A DNA stretch of 64,000 nt from Empedobacter brevis NBRC 14943 = ATCC 43319. Lineage in GTDB: Bacteria; Bacteroidota; Bacteroidia; Flavobacteriales; Weeksellaceae. Below the pieces are notes generated by a model. The model did no database searches. It worked only from the letters and a program-made list of their open reading frames with translations, and was not told where the DNA came from. The position numbers and the translations under genes were made by a program. Below, one piece after another: positions 43,437 to 52,248 of the stretch (the first letter of the stretch is position 1; each line of letters starts with the position of its first letter). The DNA lies in assembly GCF_000382425.1 (NCBI RefSeq), contig NZ_KB908296.1:62001-126000 (forward strand), in the 5' to 3' direction.

Positions 43437-43990
43437 TGAAGGCTACAGAAACGAAATTGAAGGGATGTTTTATTTTAGAACCAACTGTTTTCGAAGATTC
43501 AAGAGGTTATTTTTTTGAATCTTACAATGAGAATAAGTTAGAAAATGTTTTAGGTTATAAACCAACTTTCGTACAGGATAATCAATCCCGTTCATCCTAT
43601 GGTGTTGTTCGAGGATTGCATATACAGGCAGGAGAACATGCGCAAGCAAAATTAGTCCGTGTTATAGAAGGAACTGTCATAGATGTGGCAGTAGACGTTC
43701 GTCTAGGTTCCGATACATATGGACAGTATGTGGCAGTAGAGTTATCGGCAGAGAATAAAAAGCAATTATTTATTCCGAGAGGTTTTTTACATGGTTTTTC
43801 AGTTGTATCTGAACATGCAACTTTTTTTTATAAATGCGATAACGGATACAATAAAGAATCAGAGGATGGAGTACATCCATTAGATAATGACTTAGGAATA
43901 GACTGGCAAGTGCCAATGAATCAAATGATTATTTCGGACAAAGATCAAGAAGCTCAATCATTTAAAATATTTAAAAATAAGAACAACTAA
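43436..43990 (+). CDS. rfbC: dTDP-4-dehydrorhamnose 3,5-epimerase
   Basis: A 184-residue cupin-fold epimerase acting on dTDP-4-keto-6-deoxyglucose in dTDP-rhamnose synthesis. Conserved parts: DSRGYFFESYN, VQDNQSRSSYGVVRGLHIQ with catalytic His62, AKLVRVIEGTVIDVAVDVR, and IPRGFLHGFSV with FYKCDNGY. The usual reductase RfbD is not found in the window. Its start overlaps the epimerase stop by one base; 53 bases with a hairpin separate it from rfbA. Confidence 0.95.
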   Translation: MKATETKLKGCFILEPTVFEDSRGYFFESYNENKLENVLGYKPTFVQDNQSRSSYGVVRGLHIQAGEHAQAKLVRVIEGTVIDVAVDVRLGSDTYGQYVAVELSAENKKQLFIPRGFLHGFSVVSEHATFFYKCDNGYNKESEDGVHPLDNDLGIDWQVPMNQMIISDKDQEAQSFKIFKNKNN

Positions 43991-44014
43991 AACTCTAATA
44001 AATCTCGTTGAGCG

Positions 44015-44040
44015 TTTAACGTTTAACGTAAAACGTTAAA
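44015..44040 (+). repeat. Inverted repeat / hairpin directly before rfbA
   Basis: Perfect ten-base arms TTTAACGTTT (44015-44024) and AAACGTTAAA (44031-44040) enclose AACGTA; the right arm ends three bases before the rfbA ATG. The motif TTTAACG occurs twice in tandem. As RNA it would fold over the ribosome-landing region of rfbA; as DNA it is a candidate protein site. No T run follows, so it is not a standard terminator. Confidence 0.6.
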
Positions 44041-44043
44041 AAT

Positions 44044-44904
44044 ATGAAAGGAATAATATTAGCAGGAGGTTCCGGGACTCGTTTACATCCGTTAACCTTA
44101 GCCGTAAGTAAACAGCTAATGCCGGTGTATGATAAACCAATGATCTATTACCCGCTTTCAACATTAATGCTGGCTGGTATTCATGAAATTTTAATTATTT
44201 CCACTCCTCATGATTTACCCCATTTTGAAAAATTATTAGGTGATGGATCACAAATTGGCTGTAAATTTTCTTATAAAGAACAACCTACCCCGGATGGTTT
44301 AGCACAAGCGTTTATTTTGGGTGAAGACTTTATTGGAAATGATAAAGTTGCCTTGATTTTAGGGGACAATATATTTTATGCTTCAGGGATGTCTAAATTA
44401 CTACAAGATTCAGCAGATCCAAATGGTGGCGTAGTTTTTGCTTATCAAGTGAGCGATCCCGAAAGATATGGTGTAGTTGAGTTTAATCAGAACAATGAAG
44501 TGGTTTCGATTGAAGAAAAACCAAAAGAACCAAAATCTAATTATGCCGTACCGGGATTGTATTTCTATGACAACGATGTTGTGGAGATTGCGAAAAATAT
44601 ACGACCGTCTTTTCGTGGAGAATTAGAAATTACGGATATCAATGCTGAATACCTGAAAAGGGGAAAATTGAAAGTAGGTGTATTTAACAGAGGAACAGCT
44701 TGGTTGGATACGGGAACTATTAACTCTTTGATGCAGGCAGGTCAATTTGTACAAGTGATTGAAGAGCGTCAAGGAATGAAAATTGGAGCAATTGAAGAAG
44801 TTGCATATCGCATGGGATACATTGATAAAGAACAATTAATCAAAATAGCGGAGCCCTTAAAAAAAAGTGGGTATGGCGAATATTTGATGAAAATTATAAA
44901 ATAA
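44044..44904 (+). CDS. rfbA: Glucose-1-phosphate thymidylyltransferase
   Basis: A 286-residue enzyme making dTDP-glucose from glucose-1-phosphate and dTTP. It has the signature [17 protein letters not shown], then [48 protein letters not shown] and [10 protein letters not shown]. Length is standard. It provides the substrate of RfbB (47217) and, through it, RfbC. The start lies three bases after a strong inverted repeat. Confidence 0.97.
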   Translation: MKGIILAGGSGTRLHPLTLAVSKQLMPVYDKPMIYYPLSTLMLAGIHEILIISTPHDLPHFEKLLGDGSQIGCKFSYKEQPTPDGLAQAFILGEDFIGNDKVALILGDNIFYASGMSKLLQDSADPNGGVVFAYQVSDPERYGVVEFNQNNEVVSIEEKPKEPKSNYAVPGLYFYDNDVVEIAKNIRPSFRGELEITDINAEYLKRGKLKVGVFNRGTAWLDTGTINSLMQAGQFVQVIEERQGMKIGAIEEVAYRMGYIDKEQLIKIAEPLKKSGYGEYLMKIIK

Positions 44905-44920
44905 TAGAAACTAAATCAGA

Positions 44921-45889
44921 ATGAAGCACATATTAATTACCGGAGGTGCAGGGTTTATCGGGTCAAATTTAACAGAATATTTTTTAAGCAAAAACTATCA
45001 AGTAACTTGTTTAGACAATTTTGCAACAGGACATCGTCATAATATCGAGCCTTTTTTTGAAAATTCGAATTATACGTTGATAGAAGGTGATATTCGAGAT
45101 TTAGAAACGTGCCATAAAGCAGTTACAGGAGTAGATTATGTGTTACATCAGGCGGCTTTAGGATCGGTTCCCCGATCAATTAATGATCCGATAACGTCGA
45201 ATGAAGTGAATGTTTCAGGTTTTTTAAATATGCTGGTTGCAGCTCGTGATGCCGGAGTTAAGCGATTTGTTTATGCTGCTTCTTCTTCTACCTATGGCGA
45301 CTCAGAAAATTTGCCTAAAGTAGAGGAAATCATCGGAAAGCCATTATCGCCTTATGCCATTACAAAATATGTAAATGAGTTGTATGCAGACATCTTCAGT
45401 AAAACCTATGGCTTATCGTGTATAGGATTACGTTATTTTAATGTATTTGGACGCCGCCAGGATCCGAATGGAGCATATGCTGCAGTTATTCCATTATTTG
45501 TCAAACAGTTTATGAACCATGAATCGCCTAAAATTAATGGAACGGGAGATTTCTCTCGTGATTTTACCTATATTGATAACGTTATTCAAATGAATGAACG
45601 TGCAATGTTAACCGAAAATGAAGAAGCAACAAATACAGTATACAATACTGCGGTAGGAGATCGTACTACATTGAATGATTTAGTCAAATACTTAAGAGCA
45701 TATTTAAGTGAATTTGACGCTGAAATTTCCAAGGTAGAAGTTATACATGGTCCTAACCGAGTGGGAGATATCCCACATTCATTGGCATCCATTGAAAAAG
45801 CAAAAACATTATTAGGGTATGAACCGACTCATACAATAGATAAAGGCTTAAAAGAAGCGGTAAAATGGTATTGGGAAAATTTGAAATAA
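44921..45889 (+). CDS. UDP-N-acetylglucosamine 4-epimerase-like (WbpP/TviC type)
   Basis: A 322-residue extended short-chain dehydrogenase with GGAGFIGSNLTEYFL for NAD binding, then the WbpP-type pattern VLHQAALGSVPRSINDP. Catalytic parts are AASSSTYGD and SPYAITKYVNELYADIF (YxxxK), and substrate-loop RYFNVFGRRQDPNGAYAAVI. WbpP-type enzymes convert UDP-GlcNAc(A) to UDP-GalNAc(A). The UDP-HexNAc dehydrogenase directly after it makes a UDP-GalNAcA route, as for Vi antigen and P. aeruginosa O6, the likely pathway. Confidence 0.9.
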   Translation: MKHILITGGAGFIGSNLTEYFLSKNYQVTCLDNFATGHRHNIEPFFENSNYTLIEGDIRDLETCHKAVTGVDYVLHQAALGSVPRSINDPITSNEVNVSGFLNMLVAARDAGVKRFVYAASSSTYGDSENLPKVEEIIGKPLSPYAITKYVNELYADIFSKTYGLSCIGLRYFNVFGRRQDPNGAYAAVIPLFVKQFMNHESPKINGTGDFSRDFTYIDNVIQMNERAMLTENEEATNTVYNTAVGDRTTLNDLVKYLRAYLSEFDAEISKVEVIHGPNRVGDIPHSLASIEKAKTLLGYEPTHTIDKGLKEAVKWYWENLK

Positions 45890-45920
45890 TCCAAAAAAAT
45901 AAACGAACAAAAAAAAATCA

Positions 45921-47210
45921 ATGAGTACATCACATAAAATAGCAATTATAGGTTTAGGGTACGTAGGCTTACCTTTAGCACGTTTATTTGCAACGAAATA
46001 TCCTGTAGTAGGATTTGATATCAACCAACAACGAATCGAAGAATTAAACCAAGGAACGGACCATACATTAGAGGTTGATAATGAGGTTTTACAAGCTGTT
46101 TTAGTAAAAGAAAACCCTTTTACCAGCGATTCAAATGGATTGTATTGTTCCAATAACCTGGATGACATTAAAGAGGCAAATATTTATGTTGTAACGGTAC
46201 CAACACCTGTTGATAAACACAATCGTCCGGATTTAACACCCTTGTATAAATCTTCAGAAACGGTAGGAAAAGTATTGTCGAAAGGAGATATTGTAATTTA
46301 TGAATCAACTGTTTATCCGGGAGTTACGGAAGAAGAATGCATTCCTGTTTTGGAAAAAGTATCCGGCTTAAAATTCAATGAAGATTTCTTTGCTGGGTAT
46401 TCGCCGGAGCGTATCAATCCGGGAGATAAAGAACATACTGTTGAGAAAATCTTAAAAGTAACATCAGGTTCTACACCGGAAATAGGTGAGGTCGTAAACA
46501 ATATTTACAAGTCGGTGATTGTTGCCGGAACCCATTTAGCACCAACGATTAAAGTTGCTGAAGCGGCTAAGGTGATCGAAAATTCACAACGCGATATCAA
46601 TATTGCATTTGTAAACGAATTGGCTAAAATTTTTAATTTATTGGACATCGATACCCATGCGGTTTTAGAAGCTGCGGGAACAAAATGGAATTTCTTGCCA
46701 TTTAAACCGGGATTAGTAGGTGGACATTGCATTGGAGTCGATCCGTATTATTTGGCACAGAAAGCACAAGAAAAAGGGTATCACCCGGAAATTATCTTAG
46801 CAGGTCGTCGTCTGAATGATTCGATGGGACAATATGTTGCCTCACAAGTGGTGAAAACGATGATTAAGAAAAATATCAAAGTAAATGGTGCCAAAGTGTT
46901 GAACCTAGGAATTACATTCAAAGAAAACTGTCCTGATGTCCGCAATACAAAAGCCGTAGATGTAATCGAGGCCTTACAAGATTATTCATTAGACGTCACA
47001 ACGTTTGACCCGTGGGCAAATCCTACTGAGGTTCAACATGAATATGGGATGAATATCATCAATGAATTATCAGATGAAAAGTTTGATGCGATCATTTTGA
47101 CCGTTGCTCATAAAGAATTTACAAATTTAGATTTGAACCAATATTTAAAAGAAAATGGAATAATCTATGATGTAAAAGGAATTTTAACAGCGAGCGATAA
47201 TAGGTTGTAA
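45921..47210 (+). CDS. UDP-HexNAc 6-dehydrogenase (WbpO/TviB-like)
   Basis: A 429-residue nucleotide-sugar dehydrogenase that oxidises C6 of a UDP-N-acetylhexosamine to the uronic acid using two NAD. The N-terminal Rossmann part is [18 protein letters not shown]; the middle has [18 protein letters not shown] and [15 protein letters not shown]. The catalytic Cys is in [17 protein letters not shown], and the C-terminal domain has [20 protein letters not shown]. The sequence around the active site is like WbpO/TviB rather than UDP-glucose dehydrogenase. The adjacent WbpP-like epimerase supports a UDP-GalNAcA product. Confidence 0.9.
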   Translation: MSTSHKIAIIGLGYVGLPLARLFATKYPVVGFDINQQRIEELNQGTDHTLEVDNEVLQAVLVKENPFTSDSNGLYCSNNLDDIKEANIYVVTVPTPVDKHNRPDLTPLYKSSETVGKVLSKGDIVIYESTVYPGVTEEECIPVLEKVSGLKFNEDFFAGYSPERINPGDKEHTVEKILKVTSGSTPEIGEVVNNIYKSVIVAGTHLAPTIKVAEAAKVIENSQRDINIAFVNELAKIFNLLDIDTHAVLEAAGTKWNFLPFKPGLVGGHCIGVDPYYLAQKAQEKGYHPEIILAGRRLNDSMGQYVASQVVKTMIKKNIKVNGAKVLNLGITFKENCPDVRNTKAVDVIEALQDYSLDVTTFDPWANPTEVQHEYGMNIINELSDEKFDAIILTVAHKEFTNLDLNQYLKENGIIYDVKGILTASDNRL

Positions 47211-47216
47211 TTAACT

Positions 47217-48263
47217 ATGAAAACTATTTTAATAACAGGAGGTGCTGGTTTTATCGGATCGCATGTCGTACGAGAATTTGTCTTAAACTATCCTGAAACA
47301 AAAATCATCAATTTAGATGCTTTAACGTATGCAGGTAATTTGGAAAATCTGAAAGATATTGAAGATCGCCCAAATTATGAATTTGTAAAAGCAGATATTG
47401 TGGATGCACAACATATATTAGAGGTTTTTGAACAGTATCAACCGGATGGTGTTATTCATTTGGCAGCGGAATCACATGTAGATCGTTCGATTACTAATCC
47501 GTTAGAGTTTGTGATGACAAACGTTATCGGAACAGTAAACTTGTTAAACGCAGCTAAAACAATTTGGAATGGTAATTTTGAGGGAAAACGTTTTCATCAT
47601 GTCTCAACCGATGAGGTTTTTGGAGCATTGGGAGATGAAGGATTCTTTACGGAAGAAACGTCTTATGATCCGCATTCTCCTTATTCTGCTTCTAAAGCAT
47701 CTTCAGATCATTTTGTAAGAGCTTACCACGATACGTATGGTTTACCCGTTGTGATGACAAACTGTTCAAATAATTACGGTCCGAATCATTTTCCTGAGAA
47801 GCTAATCCCATTGTGTATTCACAATATTCTGAACAATAATCCACTTCCAATATACGGAGACGGTAAATATACACGCGATTGGTTGTTTGTAATTGATCAT
47901 GCCAAAGCGATTGATTTAGTTTTCCATGAGGCAGAAAATGGAGCGTCTTATAATGTAGGAGGTTTTAACGAATGGAAAAATATCGATTTAGTGAAAGAAT
48001 TGTGTAAACAAATGGATGAAAAATTAGGACGTGAAGTAGGTACTTCAGAACAATTAATCACGTTTGTAAAAGATCGTCCTGGACACGATCTACGTTATGC
48101 TATTGATGCTACTAAAATTAATGAAGAATTGGGATGGAAACCATCCGTCACTTTTGAAGAGGGTTTATCCAAAACAATTGATTGGTTTTTAGAAAATCAA
48201 GAATGGTTGGATAATGTAACTTCCGGCGATTATAAAAATTACTATAAGAAACAGTATAATTGA
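47217..48263 (+). CDS. rfbB: dTDP-glucose 4,6-dehydratase
   Basis: A 348-residue enzyme making dTDP-4-keto-6-deoxyglucose. NAD site GGAGFIGSHVVREF, then LDALTYAGNLENL, AAESHVDRSI, the catalytic Asp-Glu in HVSTDEVFGALG and YSASKASSDHFVRAYHDTYG, and NCSNNYGPNHFPEKLIPL. All are typical of RmlB. Together with rfbA and rfbC it covers three of the four dTDP-rhamnose steps. It is the last conserved nucleotide-sugar gene before the AT-richer cassette, with the flippase ATG one base after its stop. Confidence 0.97.
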   Translation: MKTILITGGAGFIGSHVVREFVLNYPETKIINLDALTYAGNLENLKDIEDRPNYEFVKADIVDAQHILEVFEQYQPDGVIHLAAESHVDRSITNPLEFVMTNVIGTVNLLNAAKTIWNGNFEGKRFHHVSTDEVFGALGDEGFFTEETSYDPHSPYSASKASSDHFVRAYHDTYGLPVVMTNCSNNYGPNHFPEKLIPLCIHNILNNNPLPIYGDGKYTRDWLFVIDHAKAIDLVFHEAENGASYNVGGFNEWKNIDLVKELCKQMDEKLGREVGTSEQLITFVKDRPGHDLRYAIDATKINEELGWKPSVTFEEGLSKTIDWFLENQEWLDNVTSGDYKNYYKKQYN

Positions 48264-48264
48264 T

Positions 48265-49740
48265 ATGGCGCTTATGTCCATCAAAAATAAAATTTTTAAT
48301 TCTTCTTTTGCTAGAAAATTACTTTTTGGAACTTTTTGGATGACCTTCGGTACTTTAATGTCAAGAGGGTTATTGGCTTTAGCTTCAATAGTACTTGCAA
48401 GAATACTAACTTTAAAAGAATATGGTGAATTTGGAATGGTAAAATCCACAATCGATAATTTTTTAATTTTTGCTTCAATGGGGATAGGACTCACGACGAC
48501 AAAATATATGTCAGAATTAAAAGACGTTGACAAAGATAAAGCCTCTTCTATGTTGGGAGCATCGCTAAGTCTTGTTACAATTTTGGGTGTATCAGTAGCA
48601 TTGTTAGTTTGTTTATTTTCAAATAATATTGCTATTGTTTTTTTGAATAATCAAGAATTAGCAATTCCTTTATCAATAGGAGGTTTAACATTAATATTTA
48701 TTGCAATAAATGGAACTCAAATGGGAGCTTTACTTGGCTTTCAAGCTTTTCAAAAAAACTCTTTATCTAATATCTTACAGGGAGTTTTTTTATTTATAGG
48801 GCTTATTGTTGGTGGATATTTGTTTGGAGTTGAAGGTGCTTTACTAGGCAATTTGATTGCGATTTTTTTTGTATCAATTGTTCTACAAATCTTATTAAAA
48901 AAGGAAAGTAAAAAATTTAATATACAAATTAATTTAAATGACTGGAAGACAAATATTAAGACAATTTATAAGTTTGCGATTCCTGCATCTTTAAGTACAA
49001 TAGTTGTAGCACCAACGATATGGATATTAAACACTATATTAGTTAATCAAAAAGATGGATATTCAGAGCTAGGTTTGTATAGTGCAGTAATCATATTTTC
49101 TACAGCTATACAGATGTTTAATGGAGCAATAAGTAATGTATTATTACCAATTTTTTTGTCAAAATCAGAAGAAAAATCCCCTAAAAAAGAGTTTTTCAAT
49201 TATTTCGGTTCTTGGATTATATCAATAATTATTGCTCTTCCATTGATTGTTTTTCCTGAACTAGTTTCTTTGGTTTTGGGAAGTAAATATGAAACGGACA
49301 AAATTGTTCCAATATTAGGTATGTCAATAGTAGCTACTTTAATAATTACTAATAGAGCTGGTGTTTCAAGAGACCTTATAATAAAAAACAAAATGTGGCT
49401 AAGCGTTTTTAGCATGGGTCAATGGGCGATTACTAATCTATTAATTTTTTATTTTTTGAAAGAATATGGAGCATTAGGGTTTGCTTTTTCTTACATGGCC
49501 TCTTATTTAATGAACTACCTTATTTTTTTACCATATTTTATTCATCAAAAAATATCACCGTCAATTATCTTTTATAACAAATGGAATTTTATATTATGGG
49601 CTTTAATACTAATTTTGGTAGGTTGTAATGTTTTTATGTATAATCAATTGATTATTAGAGTTATTGTGACAATCATAACTGTTGGTTTTATTATTGTATC
49701 TATATCTAAATTATATAAACAATGTTTGAAAAAATTATAA
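48265..49740 (+). CDS. Wzx-type polysaccharide flippase
   Basis: A 491-residue inner-membrane protein with about 14 hydrophobic helices, of the polysaccharide biosynthesis/MOP family. The N-terminal part ARKLLFGTFWMTFGTLMSRG with VLARILTLKEYGEFGMVKS is typical of Wzx. It flips the lipid-linked repeat unit of locus 2; it is longer than and clearly different from the flippase at 12154. First gene of the variable cassette; its last 19 bases overlap the acyltransferase gene. Confidence 0.92.
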   Translation: MALMSIKNKIFNSSFARKLLFGTFWMTFGTLMSRGLLALASIVLARILTLKEYGEFGMVKSTIDNFLIFASMGIGLTTTKYMSELKDVDKDKASSMLGASLSLVTILGVSVALLVCLFSNNIAIVFLNNQELAIPLSIGGLTLIFIAINGTQMGALLGFQAFQKNSLSNILQGVFLFIGLIVGGYLFGVEGALLGNLIAIFFVSIVLQILLKKESKKFNIQINLNDWKTNIKTIYKFAIPASLSTIVVAPTIWILNTILVNQKDGYSELGLYSAVIIFSTAIQMFNGAISNVLLPIFLSKSEEKSPKKEFFNYFGSWIISIIIALPLIVFPELVSLVLGSKYETDKIVPILGMSIVATLIITNRAGVSRDLIIKNKMWLSVFSMGQWAITNLLIFYFLKEYGALGFAFSYMASYLMNYLIFLPYFIHQKISPSIIFYNKWNFILWALILILVGCNVFMYNQLIIRVIVTIITVGFIIVSISKLYKQCLKKL

Positions 49741-50288
49741 AATTATATTGGTTGTTAACAACAAAAAATACTTTAAAAAGAATCAGCAAAATAGGAAAAG
49801 GTGTACAGCTATCTTTGCCAATAACAATTAGCAAACCAGAAAACCTGGAAATAGGTAATTATGTGTATATTGGCCCAGGAGCTTGGATTTCTACTTATGG
49901 GAAAGTGAAGATAGGCTCAGGAACTATTTTTGGACCTAGGTTAAAGATATATACAGGAAACCATAATTATGATAGTGATAAATTAATACCATATGATGAA
50001 ATTACTATTTCTAAAGAAGTTACAATAGAAGAAAATGTTTGGATAGGAGGAGATGTAACAATACTTCCTGGAGTTATAATTGGTGAAGGTGCAATTATTG
50101 GAGCAAGTGCAGTAGTTACTAAAGATGTACCTAAGGGAGCTATAGTAGGAGGGAATCCAGGAAAAGTTATAAAATACAGAGACTTAGATAAGTACGATAA
50201 ATTAAAACATGAAGGTAAATTTTATCTAAAAACAAAACAAGAAGGTAAAATTAAAATGAAAATAGTAGAATATGAAAGCAATATTTAG
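49722..50288 (+). CDS. Hexapeptide-repeat O-acetyltransferase
   Basis: A 188-residue left-handed beta-helix acyltransferase. Hexapeptide repeats run from about residue 30 (ISKPENLEIGNYVYIGPGAW) to 160, with the acceptor loop GNHNYDSDKLIPYDE carrying the catalytic His, and VWIGGDVTILPGVIIGEGAI with GASAVVTKDVPKGAIVGG in the last coils. Members such as WcaF/CatB types acetylate sugars using acetyl-CoA, so it probably O-acetylates a glycan residue. Overlaps of 19 and 17 bases couple it to both neighbours. Confidence 0.9.
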   Translation: MFEKIIKLYWLLTTKNTLKRISKIGKGVQLSLPITISKPENLEIGNYVYIGPGAWISTYGKVKIGSGTIFGPRLKIYTGNHNYDSDKLIPYDEITISKEVTIEENVWIGGDVTILPGVIIGEGAIIGASAVVTKDVPKGAIVGGNPGKVIKYRDLDKYDKLKHEGKFYLKTKQEGKIKMKIVEYESNI

Positions 50289-51378
50289 TGGTTATTATGG
50301 TGCAATGAATTCTGGAGATGATGCCTTTGTAGAAGTATCAGCTTGGGGTAGTAAAAAATATTGGAATTCTGATGAGCAATTATTTTTTGCCAATCAGTTA
50401 CCTGAAACTAGAACAGATACATCACATTATTTTGCGCATAAAAACTATATAAATTTTGCGAGAGCAGTAAAAGATATTTTTTTAAGTGATATTTTTGTTT
50501 CTGCAGGAGGTTCTACTTTTCATTCTGCTTTAACAAAAACAGATCTTAGAAGCTATGCTAAGTTAAAAAGGACCTTAAAATTTGGAGGAAAAACAGGTGC
50601 AATTGGGATTTCTCTTGGTCCTTTTAAAAATACTAATGCTGAAAATAATACATTAGATTACTTAAAAACACTTGATTTTTTAGCCTTAAGAGATAAAAAA
50701 TCATATGATTTAGCTAAAAGTTATAATCTACCTTATCAACCCATAAAAGCATTTGATTTAGCTGCATTATTACCAGAAATATACAATTTCGATATAAATA
50801 AAGAAAAGATAAAAACGAGTAAAGAGTCTATCGTGGGAATTAGTGTTTGTAATTACGAATCTTATACTAATGGTAATTTAGCAAACGAAGAACGTAGAAA
50901 TAAATTTATTATAGATCTAGTTAACGAATTAAAGAAAAATGAAAGTATAAAATTTAGATTTTTCATTTTTAATGGAAACTTAACAATGGGTGATGAAAAG
51001 TTAACAAAAGAAATAATAACGAAACTTAATACCGATGACAAATTAAATTTTGAAATCATACCTTATTTATCAAAAGTTGAAGAAACATATCATTTAATTG
51101 CTTCTTGTGATGTTGTGGTTTCTACTAGATTACATGCAAGCATTTTTGCTTGTTATAGTAATACACCATTTTTCTTATTAGAATATCATCGTAAGTGTAC
51201 AGATTTTTTAAATGATGTTGGACAATTAGAAGATTATCGAATTATGGATGCTGAAGTAGAGGTTGGGAAAGTAGTATCAGAAATTGAAAAAATATTGTTT
51301 CACAAAAAATTTGAAGTACCAATCAATTTAATTGATACAATAGAAAGATCACGTCTTAATTTTACCGCAACAAAATAA
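50272..51378 (+). CDS. Polysaccharide pyruvyl transferase family protein
   Basis: A 368-residue GT-B-like protein of the polysaccharide pyruvyl transferase family (PF04230), related to WcaK, CsaB and EpsI. Family parts: AIFSGYYGAMNSGDDAFVEV at the N-terminus, SAGGSTFHSAL, GKTGAIGISLGPFK, LALRDKKSYDLAK, VGISVCNYES and the late CDVVVSTRLHASIFACYSNT. It should add a pyruvyl ketal from phosphoenolpyruvate, giving negative charge, though some members transfer sugars. Cytoplasmic. Confidence 0.88.
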   Translation: MKAIFSGYYGAMNSGDDAFVEVSAWGSKKYWNSDEQLFFANQLPETRTDTSHYFAHKNYINFARAVKDIFLSDIFVSAGGSTFHSALTKTDLRSYAKLKRTLKFGGKTGAIGISLGPFKNTNAENNTLDYLKTLDFLALRDKKSYDLAKSYNLPYQPIKAFDLAALLPEIYNFDINKEKIKTSKESIVGISVCNYESYTNGNLANEERRNKFIIDLVNELKKNESIKFRFFIFNGNLTMGDEKLTKEIITKLNTDDKLNFEIIPYLSKVEETYHLIASCDVVVSTRLHASIFACYSNTPFFLLEYHRKCTDFLNDVGQLEDYRIMDAEVEVGKVVSEIEKILFHKKFEVPINLIDTIERSRLNFTATK

Positions 51379-51385
51379 TAATTAA

Positions 51386-52243
51386 ATGGTTTCTGTCGTA
51401 ATACCTTTATATAATAAGGAAAATAGTATTTTGGACACAATACATTCTGTATTGAATCAAAGTTATGATGATTTTGAATTATTAATCATTAATGATGGAT
51501 CAACAGATAACAGTCTATCAGTTGTTAGTAATATTCAAGATCCGAGAATTAAAATTATAGATAAACCGAATGGAGGAGTTTCTTCCGCAAGAAATGTTGG
51601 AATACTGAATTCACAAAATGAGTATATAGCTTTTCTTGATGGTGATGATTTATGGTTTGAAACGCATTTAGAAACCTTAGTAAATTCTATTGAATTATTA
51701 GATAAAAATGATATAGGAGGAATAGGTACTACTTTTTATAAATCAGAAAACAAAATATTTGATGAAAAAAAGTTTATAAAAAATAAGCCTCTAATTATTG
51801 ATGATTATTTTGAATTTATGTCTTCTCCAATACCAAGATTTAACTCATCTACTTTAATGGTAAAGAAATCAAAAATAATGGAAACGGGGTTATTTGATGA
51901 AAGTCTTAAATATGGTGAAGATGTTGAATTCTGGTATAAACTATTTTCAAAATATACATTGATTTATTTGAATACTATTACTACAATTTATTTTGTTGCT
52001 GCAGAAAACAGGAGTGCTCATTATGTAATGCCATTAGATAAAAGATTCTTAAAATACAATTATCTAAATAAATCGAAATCGGAAAAAAAATATTTAGATA
52101 AACTTGTTGCATTAGTCTTAATAGATTACTTTAATCAAAAAGCGTATAAAGAAGTAATAATTGTTTTGAAAATGTATTGTGGTAGGCTATTTGGTGTTTC
52201 AGATTACATATTAAAGTTAACTAAGAACAAATTGAAAAAATAA
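51386..52243 (+). CDS. GT2 family glycosyltransferase
   Basis: A 285-residue GT-A transferase: VSVVIPLYNKENSILDTIHS, INDGSTDNS, VSSARNVGILNSQNEYIAFL with metal site LDGDDLW, and a later acidic site GEDVEFWYKLF. It adds one sugar of the locus 2 repeat unit on the cytoplasmic face. Donor and linkage are unknown. Seven bases separate it from the pyruvyl transferase gene and five from the beta-helix gene. Confidence 0.93.
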   Translation: MVSVVIPLYNKENSILDTIHSVLNQSYDDFELLIINDGSTDNSLSVVSNIQDPRIKIIDKPNGGVSSARNVGILNSQNEYIAFLDGDDLWFETHLETLVNSIELLDKNDIGGIGTTFYKSENKIFDEKKFIKNKPLIIDDYFEFMSSPIPRFNSSTLMVKKSKIMETGLFDESLKYGEDVEFWYKLFSKYTLIYLNTITTIYFVAAENRSAHYVMPLDKRFLKYNYLNKSKSEKKYLDKLVALVLIDYFNQKAYKEVIIVLKMYCGRLFGVSDYILKLTKNKLKK

Positions 52244-52248
52244 TTAAG

